From positions 1-64,000 of the forward strand of contig NZ_VRTY01000015.1 in assembly GCF_008017455.1 (NCBI RefSeq): a stretch of 64,000 nucleotides of DNA. Reading direction: 5' to 3'. Of this stretch, positions 34,392 through 42,965 are shown piece by piece. A program made the position numbers and the translations under genes. The notes under the pieces are model-generated. The model made no database searches, was not told the DNA's origin, and saw only the letters and a list, made by a program, of their open reading frames with translations. Within the stretch, counting starts at the first letter, position 1, and each line of letters begins with the position of its first letter. Origin of the DNA: Pontibacter qinzhouensis. GTDB lineage: Bacteria; Bacteroidota; Bacteroidia; Cytophagales; Hymenobacteraceae.

Positions 34392-35660
34392 TTAATAAGC
34401 CAGCCTTATTCCGTTGTATTGCCAGCGTTTGTCAGGGTGAAAGAAGTTTCGGTAAGTAGTGCGTATATGGCTTTGCGGTGTGGCGCAGGAGCCACCGCGC
34501 AGCACCATTTGGTTCAGCATAAATTTGCCGTTGTACTCGCCCAGCGCACCGGGAGCTTTCGAAAAACCGGGGTATGGGTGGTAGGCGCTATAGGTCCATT
34601 CCCACACATCGCCATAGAGCTGCTGCAGACCCGAAGCGCCAGGTGTGGCAGCAGCCGGCTCCAGCAACTCCGATTCCATAAAATTACCTTTGCTGGGAGC
34701 ATAAAGTTGCGAGGCTGCCTCCCATTCGAACTCGGTAAGTAAACGTTTACCGGCCCAGGTGGCGTATGCGTTGGCTTCGTAAAAGCTGAGGTGGCATACC
34801 GGCTGGTGCGGGTCCAGTGGCTCCAGCCCGTGCATGCTAAACCGTTGCCACTCGCCATCTTGCTCCAGCCAGTACAGCGGAGCTTTTAGCCCGGCAGCTT
34901 TTATAAGGGCCAGGCCTTCATCCAGCCAGTGCCTGAAATCGGTGTAGCCCCCATCTTGTATAAAGGCCAGGTACTCACCGTTGGTCACGAGCCTGTTCAT
35001 GACTTGTACATCCTGCAACAGCACCTCGTGCACACCCTGTTCGTTATCGAAACTAAAGCCGCTGCCCTGGTGGCCAATGCTGTAAATGCCGCCCGGAACT
35101 TCCAGAAATTCGGCTGCCACAGCAGTTGTATGGGGTGCCTTGGTAGGTGCTGCCTGGTAGGCCGGTACAAGCGGGTTGGTGCTGAGGATGTATTTTATAT
35201 CGGTAATAAGCAGCTCCTGGTGCTGTTGCTCGTGCTGCAGGCCAAGTTCCAGCAAGGGCATTATGGCTGCAGCCTTATCATCGTCGAGCTGCTGTAGGAG
35301 TTGGCTTATATGTTCATCTACGTGCTGACGGTAGGCATAAATGTCGCGGAGGGGCGGACGGGTAAGGGTGCTGCGGGCATCGCGCTGCACGCGGTTACCA
35401 ACCGTGTTGTAGTAGGAGTTAAACAGAAAGCCGTAGTTGGCATGAAACAGTTTATAACCCGGCAGGTGCGGCTGCAGCACAAAGGTCTCGAAAAACCAGG
35501 TGGTGTGGGCCATGTGCCATTTCGGCGGACTAACATCTATAATAGGCTGCACAACAGTATCTTCTGCTTCGAGGGGGGCACAGATTTTTTCGGTGCGTGC
35601 CCTTATTTCCTGGAAGCGCTGCAAGCTTACTGTTGGTGCTGTGGCGGTGATGGTGCTCAT
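34392..35660 (-). CDS. egtB: Ergothioneine biosynthesis sulfoxide synthase
   Basis: 422 residues. The N-terminal DinB-like part has KWHMAHTTWFFETFVL (about 48-63) and LQHEQQHQELLITDIKY (about 138-154), which supply the three histidines of the mononuclear iron site (H-x3-H-x-E in the second). The C-terminal FGE-sulfatase-like domain includes VPGGIYSIGHQG, YGDVWEWTYSAYHPYPGF and VLRGGSCATP. The enzyme joins hercynine to cysteine or gamma-glutamylcysteine with O2. It is the first gene of the operon; a 57-bp repeat lies in the divergent region upstream. Confidence 0.94.
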   Translation of the reverse strand: MSTITATAPTVSLQRFQEIRARTEKICAPLEAEDTVVQPIIDVSPPKWHMAHTTWFFETFVLQPHLPGYKLFHANYGFLFNSYYNTVGNRVQRDARSTLTRPPLRDIYAYRQHVDEHISQLLQQLDDDKAAAIMPLLELGLQHEQQHQELLITDIKYILSTNPLVPAYQAAPTKAPHTTAVAAEFLEVPGGIYSIGHQGSGFSFDNEQGVHEVLLQDVQVMNRLVTNGEYLAFIQDGGYTDFRHWLDEGLALIKAAGLKAPLYWLEQDGEWQRFSMHGLEPLDPHQPVCHLSFYEANAYATWAGKRLLTEFEWEAASQLYAPSKGNFMESELLEPAAATPGASGLQQLYGDVWEWTYSAYHPYPGFSKAPGALGEYNGKFMLNQMVLRGGSCATPQSHIRTTYRNFFHPDKRWQYNGIRLAY

Positions 35661-36158
35661 GTGTTTATCGCTGAAAAAATGATTTTGATGTTATGGATGA
35701 CGATTTAACTTATTGGAAATCAAAATTTTATTTTAGCAGGATTAAGAATAAATCCTGAGTCCTTCGTCCTATAAGTCTTGTGTCCTATAACATTTGGTAG
35801 TAAAATTTCAAATTCCGAAAAGTTAAGTCTCAGTATATCAGGACTGGCAACTGCTGTACAACCAGGCGTACGACACATTCTTTGTTGATTATTTAAATAA
35901 AAATGGCCTTCAGAAGCTTTTACTAGCTTTTTTAGTCAAGGGGCGTGCTGCTATGAAGGCTACTTAAACTAAGTGGAGTAACTGCCTGCCGCGGCTCCTT
36001 TTTATGGTTTACACTGTCCATTCAGGCTTATTTTCTTAAATTCATTGTTTACTTTATACAGATGTTTTTAGTTTTACAGAAGCCAGTCAATTCATCAATT
36101 CTTTGCCTGTTTGTCAGGCTGCTGATTTATTTCATTATCTGTTGCTAACTTTTCTGCT
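35661..36158. other. Divergent spacer between egtB and menC
   Basis: About 500 AT-rich bases holding one 57-bp repeat (35887-35943). No further gene or hairpin is visible; it should contain both promoters. Confidence 0.45.
35887..35943 (+). repeat. 57-bp intergenic repeat, copy 11
   Basis: GATTATTTAAATAAAAAT, core GGCCTTCAGAAGC, end GTCAAGGGG; exactly 57 bp. Confidence 0.82.
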
Positions 36159-37244
36159 ATGCGCTACCACCTGCACCTTTTGCCTCACACCCTGCTTTTT
36201 AAGTTCGATGCCCGTACCTCGCGCGGAGCCATTGCCGAACATAAAGTTTATTACCTGGTGCTATCGGAGCAAAACCGACCCGAAAAACAAGGCATTGGTG
36301 AGTGTGCTCCCTTAGCTGGCTTAAGCGTAGATGCAACCCCTGATCTGGAGGCGAAGCTGGAGCAACTCTGTAGGCAGGTGAACAGTGGTGCCGTAGCACT
36401 TACCGGTAACGAGGAATTTTTAGATACCGAAGGCCTGGCCCTTGCCGGCTGGCCAGCCATACGTTTTGCCCTCGAAACCGCCTGGCTGGATCTGCAGCAT
36501 GGCGGTAACAGAATTATTTTCAGAAATGCTTTTTCGGAAGGGCAGCAAGGCATCGCTATAAACGGCCTGATCTGGATGGGCGACAAGGCTTTTATGCAGG
36601 ATCAGATAAAGAAAAAGCTGAAGGAGGGCTACACTTGTCTAAAGCTTAAAATCGGCAGCCTCGACTTTGCTACCGAACTAGAGATTCTGGAAAGCATCCG
36701 AAGTACTGCCAGTGCCGCTGAACTGACCATACGGGTAGATGCTAATGGCGCCTTTAAACCGGAAGAAGCCTTCCGGAAACTGGAGCGGCTGGCACGGTAC
36801 GAGCTACATTCTATCGAGCAACCCATACGGCAGCAACAGCCGGAGCAAATGGCCCAGCTTTGTGCCTACACTCCAGTTCCTATTGCCTTAGATGAAGAAC
36901 TGATCGGAGTGGAGCAGCCGGAGGAAAAAGCCCGCTTACTTGATGTTATAAAGCCACAGTATATTATTCTGAAGCCTACGCTGGTGGGTGGTTTGCAGGC
37001 AAGTGCCAACTGGATTTCGCTGGCAGAGGGCAGGGGCATTGGCTGGTGGGTAACGTCGGCCCTGGAATCGAACATCGGGCTGAATTCAGTTAGCCAGTTC
37101 ACCGCAACTTATACTACTACCATGCCGCAGGGCCTCGGTACCGGGCAGCTATACCATAACAACCTGGCCTCACCGCTCACCATAAAACAGGGCTTTTTGT
37201 GGTACGACCAGCAGCAGGAGTGGGGCAATGTGCCATCAGCATAA
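36159..37244 (+). CDS. menC: o-Succinylbenzoate synthase
   Basis: 361 residues, enolase superfamily, MLE subgroup. The catalytic pair of lysines is in CLKLKIGS (K-x-K, about 158) and IILKPTLVGG (about 270). Metal ligands are in IRVDANGAF (about 188), SIEQPI (about 217) and ALDEELIG (about 243). TSALESNIGLN (about 292) is typical of bacterial OSBS enzymes. It converts SHCHC to o-succinylbenzoate in menaquinone synthesis. No other men gene is adjacent. It is not the missing fuconate dehydratase of the nearby fucose cluster, which would be longer and of the mandelate-racemase subgroup. Confidence 0.85.
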   Translation: MRYHLHLLPHTLLFKFDARTSRGAIAEHKVYYLVLSEQNRPEKQGIGECAPLAGLSVDATPDLEAKLEQLCRQVNSGAVALTGNEEFLDTEGLALAGWPAIRFALETAWLDLQHGGNRIIFRNAFSEGQQGIAINGLIWMGDKAFMQDQIKKKLKEGYTCLKLKIGSLDFATELEILESIRSTASAAELTIRVDANGAFKPEEAFRKLERLARYELHSIEQPIRQQQPEQMAQLCAYTPVPIALDEELIGVEQPEEKARLLDVIKPQYIILKPTLVGGLQASANWISLAEGRGIGWWVTSALESNIGLNSVSQFTATYTTTMPQGLGTGQLYHNNLASPLTIKQGFLWYDQQQEWGNVPSA

Positions 37245-37271
37245 CATCATGGCTTTAAAATTTTAAGCCAG

Positions 37272-37328
37272 ACCCTTGGCGGTTTTCTGAGGTAAACTCT
37301 TTTGGAGAAGCATTTTATTCAAATAATT
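37272..37328 (-). repeat. 57-bp intergenic repeat, copy 12
   Basis: Reverse-strand reading: AATTATTTGAATAAAAT, core GCTTCTCCAAAAGAG, end GCCAAGGGT. It lies 27 bp after the menC stop with the ACCCTTGG end towards the gene. Confidence 0.84.
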
Positions 37329-37360
37329 AACCCGGACCAGAAGCAATTGGCTACTAACGC

Positions 37361-37395
37361 AAAAAGGTCCGCCATGTTAAGTGGCGGACCTTTTG
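37361..37395. terminator. Bidirectional intrinsic terminator
   Basis: AAAAAGGTCCGCCA and TGGCGGACCTTTT form a 13-pair stem around TGTTAAG. It separates the convergent menC and lipoprotein genes. Confidence 0.88.
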
Positions 37396-37438
37396 AGATT
37401 TGTAAGCTAACACCAGTTGTTATGTGGTGAAGCAACAG

Positions 37439-37909
37439 TTATTCTACTTTTCTGAATTTGTAGGTCCAGGTGCCTCTGCGGGAGGTAATGTAGGTGTCGT
37501 CTTTTTTATAGCTGGCATAGCGCACTACCTTCTCCCACACCATATCGGTTGCTGTGAGCGATTTAATTTCGAAAACATCCTGGTTGTTCTGAGAGTCGGA
37601 AATAACGATGTAGCGGGTGCCACTGGAGTCTGGCAAAGCATAGTTAACAGTTGCTTCCTGGCCAGATACAGAGTGTACCATTTTCATGTTCGGCTTGTTA
37701 AACGAATGTTTTACTACAGCGCGCGAGGTGTCGGTGTGGGCCACTTTGTCCTGGCCATCAATAAATACAGCTACTGTTTCAAAGTTTTCCCAGTTGCCTT
37801 TCAACTCCAGGTCGAGGGGTGTTTCTACAAATGGTTCAGCTTCGTCGTCTTTACAGGAAGTGAATGTAACAAGCATGACTAATATCGGGAGTAATAATAG
37901 TTTTCTCAT
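37439..37909 (-). CDS. Putative lipoprotein (lipocalin-like)
   Basis: 156 residues from the ATG at 37909 (MRKLLLLPILVMLVTFTSCKDDEAEP). The lipobox TFTSC places the lipidated cysteine at residue 19. The following acidic KDDEAEP resembles the export signal that sends Bacteroidota lipoproteins to the cell surface (inference). The mature domain is beta-rich, with LKGNWENFETVAVFIDGQD at the start and TSRRGTWTYKFRKVE at the end, as in small lipocalin-like proteins. No specific function can be given. A longer frame from 37945 lacks a sensible start. Confidence 0.75.
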   Translation of the reverse strand: MRKLLLLPILVMLVTFTSCKDDEAEPFVETPLDLELKGNWENFETVAVFIDGQDKVAHTDTSRAVVKHSFNKPNMKMVHSVSGQEATVNYALPDSSGTRYIVISDSQNNQDVFEIKSLTATDMVWEKVVRYASYKKDDTYITSRRGTWTYKFRKVE

Positions 37910-38446
37910 GTTAGTGTTGTTTTTAATTTTAAATAATAATTGCATTATATTAATAGTGATTAAAAGGGTGTGGCCTGATTTACAGGAGTAGGTGCCTGAT
38001 TAGATGCACAACTACAAAAATTAGGATGTGCAACTTGTGTTTTTATTTATCGATTAATTTCTAAACGACTCCTTTTACGCTATCGCCTGCTAAAGGATTC
38101 AATATTTAAAATAAAAGATTTTTGAATACTTGAAATGCCTGATTAGAAGCCATTTTAAAACTTTGACTGGTGCCACTCCAGCCGAAATATGAAAATAACC
38201 GCGGCGCGGAAGCTTTTTTTTTTACTACACGCTGCCTGATTATAAACAGATAACCGGATTGTAACATTTGAGGATGGGACTTGTACGATTACTGGCTTGT
38301 TGAACTGATGATTGCCTAACTGCTGTACCTGAAAAGTAACCAACTACAGGTGTAGTGAATGCTGGGGGAAAGTCTGGTAGAAATAAGATGCTGCAGCTAC
38401 GCAAGCAGCCAGCTGCAGAGGTTGTTTAACAGGAACAAAATAACAG

Positions 38447-38503
38447 ACCCTTGACCTATAATTAATGAAAAAGCTTGGGAAGGCTATTTTCATCAGAATA
38501 ATT
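38447..38503 (-). repeat. 57-bp intergenic repeat, copy 13
   Basis: Reverse-strand reading: AATTATTCTGATGAAAAT, core AGCCTTCCCAAGCT, end GTCAAGGGT. It is far from any stop codon. Confidence 0.85.
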
Positions 38504-38755
38504 TTATGGTATAATAACAGATGGAGGCGTATAAGTATAGTACTATACTAATTTACACCGCTGGTTTAGGCGCAGCAGTAACTAATGGGGCCATTGTTTT
38601 CAACCTGCGAAAGTATGAAAGCAGGTGGTTTAAGTAAGTTGAAAACTTGCTGTTATACCAAACCACAAGTTGCGCTTCGCTAAACATGCGGCAGGAATTT
38701 ACTCCTTATAAATATACTCATGCCTCTTCAAGTCTAAAACACTCAAATAATTTTA

Positions 38756-38818
38756 AAACATACCTCCTTTAACTATTGGTGGCATGCGGACTTAATGCGT
38801 TAGTAAGGAGGTATGTTT
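38756..38818. terminator. Inverted repeat downstream of the DinB gene
   Basis: AAACATACCTCCTT and AAGGAGGTATGTTT form a 14-pair stem with a 35-base loop. It lies about 50 bp beyond the reverse-strand DinB stop, so termination is likely. Confidence 0.65.
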
Positions 38819-38866
38819 CTTAGAAGCTAAACAAGCTGACCCTAAACCGAAGCAGCTTGTCGTTAC

Positions 38867-39364
38867 TTACTCGGTTTCATCATCGGCACTTGGGCCGTAG
38901 CTGCCTGGAATCGGGATGTCGAGCAGGCGAAGGTAAACGCCTAACTGCGCCCGATGATGGATGATTTGCGATATAGCCATCCGGATAACGGCACCTTTTG
39001 AGCCTTTGTACATAACCTGGCCACCCTCCAGCATTTGCCACTCCTCTGCCAGTTGGTCCTCGTGTGCCTTTTGGAGGTGTTCCTTGCCGCCTTCTAAGGA
39101 GCGTTGAAAAAAGTCCATTAGTTCTGCTTTAGAGTTTATCACCTGTGGCTCGTAAGGGTTGTTATCGAAATTGAGTTCGCTGGTGTTAAAGGTCATGCCG
39201 ATCCAGCCTGGCAGCTCGGCCACGTGCGCTGCCAGGCGCCGCAGCGTCATGCTCTTGGGGTGTGGCTGCCAATCGAGTTTGTCTGTGGGCACACGTTCCA
39301 GCATTTTTCGGGTGGTGTGCGACTCTTGCTCCAGCTCCTGCGCAAAAACTTCTAACATATTCAT
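38867..39364 (-). CDS. DinB-family protein
   Basis: 165 residues from the ATG at 39364 (MNMLEVFAQELEQES). A longer frame to 39505 adds a hydrophobic leader that belongs to the spacer, not the family. The four-helix DinB/YfiT fold is recognised by RRLAAHVAELPGWIGM (first metal histidine, about 53) and ISQIIHHRAQLGVYLRLLDIPIPGSYGPS near the C-terminus (two more histidines). Members bind a divalent metal, and some are thiol transferases; the role of this one is unknown. It stands divergent from the fucose cluster. Confidence 0.85.
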   Translation of the reverse strand: MNMLEVFAQELEQESHTTRKMLERVPTDKLDWQPHPKSMTLRRLAAHVAELPGWIGMTFNTSELNFDNNPYEPQVINSKAELMDFFQRSLEGGKEHLQKAHEDQLAEEWQMLEGGQVMYKGSKGAVIRMAISQIIHHRAQLGVYLRLLDIPIPGSYGPSADDETE

Positions 39365-39575
39365 AGTTTTATTTTTTGTTGATGCTACAAAGAAAACTGC
39401 CACTAGTGACAACCCTATGGCAGTAAGATTTTCGGTCATCGAAATAAATTTTTTATGCAGAAATGGAAGGATTACCGGAAAAGGATTCAGGTTTAGCCCA
39501 TACATGTTAAAATTTTATAATAACATGGTAATAACCTAGAGCAGCCGCAGCCAGAAATTAGTTTTCTTTGGATAA

Positions 39576-39591
39576 ACAAACAATTGTTTGT
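39576..39591. promoter_or_regulatory. Perfect 16-bp palindrome upstream of fucP
   Basis: ACAAACAATTGTTTGT is its own reverse complement. A sequence differing only at one central base (ACAAACAAATGTTTGT) lies upstream of susC at 45726. Distance to the fucP start is about 170 bp. It is a likely operator for a regulator shared by the two sugar loci. Bacteroidota promoter elements could not be placed with confidence around it. Confidence 0.55.
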
Positions 39592-39716
39592 AACTAGTTT
39601 GCAGCTAAAACCGGATTAACTTTGTTTTGCTTACTTTGCAGCAACATAAGCTTTGTAAAAAGCAGCAGCCTCAGAAACTGTGGCAGGTTAGGTAAGCTTT
39701 ACGCTGTTAGTGCCGC

Positions 39717-39728
39717 TTAACCGGTTAA
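39717..39728. promoter_or_regulatory. Palindrome just before fucP, possible operator
   Basis: TTAACCGGTTAA is a perfect 12-bp palindrome 35 bp before the fucP start, in the likely 5' leader. A central CCGG or CG is usual in LacI-family sites, but no regulator gene is adjacent. Confidence 0.45.
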
Positions 39729-39763
39729 AAAAACATCTGCGACCATAATTATCGACTTAAAAC

Positions 39764-41104
39764 ATGAGTAGTTCCGCACCAAAGGCTTCCCTGTTCAGAG
39801 CAGGCACCACCTGGCCTTTTATTTTGATTACGAGCCTCTTTTTTCTATGGGGACTGGCCAACAACATGACCGATACCTTGCTGGCAGCCTTTAAGCGAAT
39901 CATGAGCATGTCCGATTTCCAGACAGCCTGGATTCAGTATGCCTTTTATGGGGCTTACTTTTTCCTTGCCTTGCCTGCTGCCATCATTATTAAGAAATTT
40001 ACTTACAAAACCGGTGTACTGCTCGGCTTGGGGCTCTTTATTCTGGGGTCGCTGCTGTTTTATCCGGCCAGTATTACCATGGTGTTTGGGCATTTCCTGG
40101 CGGCGCTTTTTGTGCTGGCTGGCGGGCTTTCTATTCTGGAAACAGCTGCCAACCCCTATATTGTGGCGCTTGGGCCCGAAGAGTCTGGCACGCGGCGGCT
40201 TAACCTGGCGCAGGCTTTTAACCCGATTGGTTCCATTATCGGGGTTTTACTGAGCAAGGTTTTTATCTTGTCGCAGCTCAACCTCTCTAGCGCGGAGGAG
40301 CGAAGCGCCATGAGCGAGGCGGAACTGGCTGCCGTTCAATCAGAAGAACTGACGGCTGTGATGGGGCCTTATGTAGGAGTGGCTCTTTTTCTGATGCTGC
40401 TTTGGCTTGTACTAAAGTTTACTAAAATGCCCAAAGCCTCTGATAGCGGGCCAGACCTCGAGCTTGCCTCCACTTTTAAGCGGCTTACTAAATTGCCGCA
40501 TTACGTGTGGGCCGTGGTGGCACAGTTCTTTTATGTGGGTGCCCAGATTTGTGTCTGGTCTTTCACGATCAGGTATGTGATGCAGGAACTTAACCTCAAC
40601 GAAGACAGCGCTTCTAACTACTATTTAGGTGCGCTAGTGTTGTTTATGGTATCCAGGTTTATATTTTCGGCCCTGATGAGCTTTATAAAGCCTGCCACGC
40701 TACTCATGATAACGGGATTGGCTGCGGCCGTCTGCACACTGCTTGTGGTTGTTGGCAGCGGCTACCTCGGAGTGTATGCCCTTGTCGGAATTTCAGGTTG
40801 TATGTCGCTTATGTTTCCTACTATTTATGGTTTGGGCATCAGAGGGTTAGGGAAAGATACCAAAGTTGGAGGCTCTGGATTGATTATGGCTATTTTAGGA
40901 GGTGCAGTAGTTACAGGTATTCAAAGTATTGTGTCTGACATGACCGGTAGTATTGGGCTCTCCTTTATAGTGCCCATGATTTGCTTCCTGGTAATTGTGG
41001 TGTATGCCATTATTGCCGGCAAGCACGAGGAGGCCCTAAACAAACGCCTGCGCGGTGCCGGAGCGGCAGGATCACCATCGCCTCAGTTTAATACAGTAAA
41101 GTAG
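39764..41104 (+). CDS. fucP: L-fucose:H+ symporter (fucose permease)
   Basis: 446 residues with about twelve membrane helices. The start PFILITSLFFLWGLANNMTDTLLAAFKRI (about 19-47) is the FucP/NanT-type signature: the W-G-x-x-N/D-x-x-N/D motif with the helix 1 acid. ILETAANPYIVALGP (about 126-140) is diagnostic of the fucose/glucose-galactose permease group. It brings L-fucose, or a related sugar, into the cell with a proton. It is the first gene of a five-gene forward cluster encoding oxidative fucose breakdown. Two palindromes lie in its upstream region. Confidence 0.88.
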   Translation: MSSSAPKASLFRAGTTWPFILITSLFFLWGLANNMTDTLLAAFKRIMSMSDFQTAWIQYAFYGAYFFLALPAAIIIKKFTYKTGVLLGLGLFILGSLLFYPASITMVFGHFLAALFVLAGGLSILETAANPYIVALGPEESGTRRLNLAQAFNPIGSIIGVLLSKVFILSQLNLSSAEERSAMSEAELAAVQSEELTAVMGPYVGVALFLMLLWLVLKFTKMPKASDSGPDLELASTFKRLTKLPHYVWAVVAQFFYVGAQICVWSFTIRYVMQELNLNEDSASNYYLGALVLFMVSRFIFSALMSFIKPATLLMITGLAAAVCTLLVVVGSGYLGVYALVGISGCMSLMFPTIYGLGIRGLGKDTKVGGSGLIMAILGGAVVTGIQSIVSDMTGSIGLSFIVPMICFLVIVVYAIIAGKHEEALNKRLRGAGAAGSPSPQFNTVK

Positions 41105-41149
41105 CACGCCTAAAACGAAGCATTTAAATTCAAAGTAACTTATATTCTT

Positions 41150-41914
41150 ATGTTTGAATTAACAGATAAAGTAGCCCTTGTAACAGGTGCAGGTAGTGGC
41201 ATCGGGAAGGCCGTTGCCCTAACTTTTGCTAAACAAGGAGCCCAAGTACAAGTGCTGGACCTGAACCAGGAGCAGGCCCTGCAAACCGTTTCAGAAATTG
41301 AACATGCTGGCGGCAAAGCAACGGCACATGTTTGCGATGTAACCAACCATCAGCAGGTAATACAAGTGTTCGAGAGCATCGGTACGATCAACATTCTGGT
41401 GAATAGCGCCGGTATTTCGCATATCGGCCGTGTGGATACAACTTCGGAGCAGGATTTTGACCGGGTGTACCAGGTTAACGTGAAGGGCGTGTATAACTGC
41501 CTGTTTGCTGCCATCCCGGTTATGCGGGCAAATGGGGGAGGCGCTATTCTGAATATGGGTTCTATTGCGGCCGTTATCGGTTTACCCGACCGTTTTGCCT
41601 ACTCCATGAGCAAAGGTGCGGTGCAGGCCATGACCATGTCGGTGGCCAAAGATTATATACACGACAACATCCGGTGCAACAGCATTTCGCCGGCCCGCGT
41701 GCATACCCCGTTTGTAGATGGTTTCCTGGCCAAGAACTACCCGGGGCAGGAGCAGGAAATGTTCGACAAGCTGTCTAAAACCCAGCCAATAGGCAGAATG
41801 GCCAAGCCAGACGAAATCTCGAAGCTGATCCTCTACCTCTGCTCCGACGAAGCCTCCTTTATTACCGGCAACGATTACCCGATTGATGGGGGCTTTATTA
41901 AACTTAATAACTAA
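41150..41914 (+). CDS. SDR dehydrogenase, likely 2-keto-3-deoxy-L-fuconate dehydrogenase
   Basis: 254 residues, classical short-chain dehydrogenase. Cofactor motif TGAGSGIG (about 12-19), N-S-A-G in INILVNSAGIS (about 86), and the catalytic Ser plus Y-x3-K in FAYSMSKGAVQA (Tyr about 151, Lys about 155). In the known non-phosphorylating fucose route, an SDR oxidises 2-keto-3-deoxy-L-fuconate to the 2,4-diketo compound, the substrate of the FAH-type hydrolase encoded next. That role is inferred from context. A 57-bp repeat begins six bases after the stop. Confidence 0.82.
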   Translation: MFELTDKVALVTGAGSGIGKAVALTFAKQGAQVQVLDLNQEQALQTVSEIEHAGGKATAHVCDVTNHQQVIQVFESIGTINILVNSAGISHIGRVDTTSEQDFDRVYQVNVKGVYNCLFAAIPVMRANGGGAILNMGSIAAVIGLPDRFAYSMSKGAVQAMTMSVAKDYIHDNIRCNSISPARVHTPFVDGFLAKNYPGQEQEMFDKLSKTQPIGRMAKPDEISKLILYLCSDEASFITGNDYPIDGGFIKLNN

Positions 41915-41920
41915 GCTCCA

Positions 41921-41977
41921 ACCCTTGGACTAAAAATACAAAAAGCCCTTCTGAAGGGCTTTTTCATTCAAATAATT
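41921..41977 (-). repeat. 57-bp intergenic repeat, copy 14 (terminator-like)
   Basis: The clearest hairpin of the family. On the plus strand AAAAAGCCCTTC and GAAGGGCTTTTT pair almost without a loop, followed by CATTCAAATAATT. The ACCCTTGG end starts six bases after the SDR stop codon. It should work as an intrinsic terminator or attenuator inside the fucose cluster. Confidence 0.9.
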
Positions 41978-42107
41978 TGAACAGACAGAGAATTATTTGG
42001 CGCCTTGCTCTAAATTACAACAAGAACAAAGTAACTTTACCATAAAATAAGATATTCACTAATAAACATAAAAGAGCCGGGCTAGCTGGTGCGGCACACG
42101 ATCTACT

Positions 42108-42965
42108 ATGAAACTTATTCGATACGGAGAACCAAATCAGGAAAAGACTGGCGTTTTAATAGACGATGTAGCTTACGACACTTCTGCTTTTGGTGAAGAT
42201 TATAATGAGCGCTTTTTCGAGAACGACGGCCTGAACCGCTTAAGAGAGTTCGTGAAAAAGAACGAAGGCAACCTGGAGCGCATACCGGAAGGAAGCCGCC
42301 TGTCCAGCCCGTTTGCGCGGCCTTCTAAAATAGTGTGTATTGGTTTGAACTATGCCGACCATGCCCGCGAAACCAACGCCAAAGTGCCGACTGAGCCGGT
42401 GCTGTTTTTTAAGTCGACAACCGCGCTGGTTGGCCCTAACGATGATGTGGTAATTCCTAAGAACTCCGTTAAAACCGACTGGGAAGTGGAACTGGCCTTT
42501 GTAATTGGCAAGAAAGCCAGCTACGTAAGCGAAGAAGAAGCGATGGACTATGTGGCCGGTTACTGCCTGCACAACGATGTGTCGGAGCGGGAGTTCCAGC
42601 TCGAGCGCGGTGGCACCTGGGACAAAGGCAAAGGCTGCGATACGTTTGCTCCTATGGGGCCGTTTCTGGCAACTAAAGACGAGATCGCCGATATCGATAA
42701 CCTGCGCCTGTGGCTCAAAGTAAATGGTGTGATGATGCAGGATGGCAACACCTCGAACTTCATCTTTAAAATACCGCACCTGGTATCGTACCTGAGCCAG
42801 TTTATGACCCTGCTGCCCGGCGATGTGGTTTCTACAGGCACTCCGGCTGGCGTAGGTTTAGGTTTTGACCCGCCGGTGTACCTGAAGCCAGGCGATGAAA
42901 TGGAGTTGGGTATTGAAGGCCTCGGTACGTCGAAGCAATATGTGAAAGCGTATGCCAAAAATTGA
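42108..42965 (+). CDS. FAH-family hydrolase, likely 2,4-diketo-3-deoxy-L-fuconate hydrolase
   Basis: 285 residues. An N-terminal domain (about 1-70) precedes the fumarylacetoacetate hydrolase domain. That domain has KIVCIGLNYADHARETN (about 73-89), PVLFFKSTTALVGPND (about 96-111), the metal-binding D-x-E-x-E in TDWEVELAFVIGK (about 125-137) and a late GDVVSTGTPAGVGLG (about 243-257). In the oxidative fucose pathway it splits the diketo acid to pyruvate and L-lactate. The closest alternative is the matching rhamnose or ureidoglycolate enzyme. Its last 14 bases overlap the lactonase gene. Confidence 0.85.
   Translation: MKLIRYGEPNQEKTGVLIDDVAYDTSAFGEDYNERFFENDGLNRLREFVKKNEGNLERIPEGSRLSSPFARPSKIVCIGLNYADHARETNAKVPTEPVLFFKSTTALVGPNDDVVIPKNSVKTDWEVELAFVIGKKASYVSEEEAMDYVAGYCLHNDVSEREFQLERGGTWDKGKGCDTFAPMGPFLATKDEIADIDNLRLWLKVNGVMMQDGNTSNFIFKIPHLVSYLSQFMTLLPGDVVSTGTPAGVGLGFDPPVYLKPGDEMELGIEGLGTSKQYVKAYAKN

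Larger units (their letters stand above)
37910..38866. other. 0.95-kb intergenic region with a repeat and a hairpin
   Basis: No coding frame I would defend. It holds a 57-bp repeat (38447-38503) and a long inverted repeat (38756-38818) before the DinB gene stop. The remainder is AT-rich. Confidence 0.5.

Noticed and set aside
36159-37244. menC as the missing fuconate dehydratase
   Set aside because: Length and the K-x-K, VDANG and LKPTLVGG motifs fit o-succinylbenzoate synthase, and it lies outside the fucose gene run.
38155-38343. 62-codon reverse frame in the gap before the DinB gene
   Set aside because: No protein-like features; ends in a low-complexity T-rich stretch.
39587-39624. Bacteroidota-type promoter (TTTG ... 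TAnnTTTG) before fucP
   Set aside because: TAACTTTG is present at 39617, but the spacing to the available TTTG boxes (15 or 26 bases) does not fit the usual distance.
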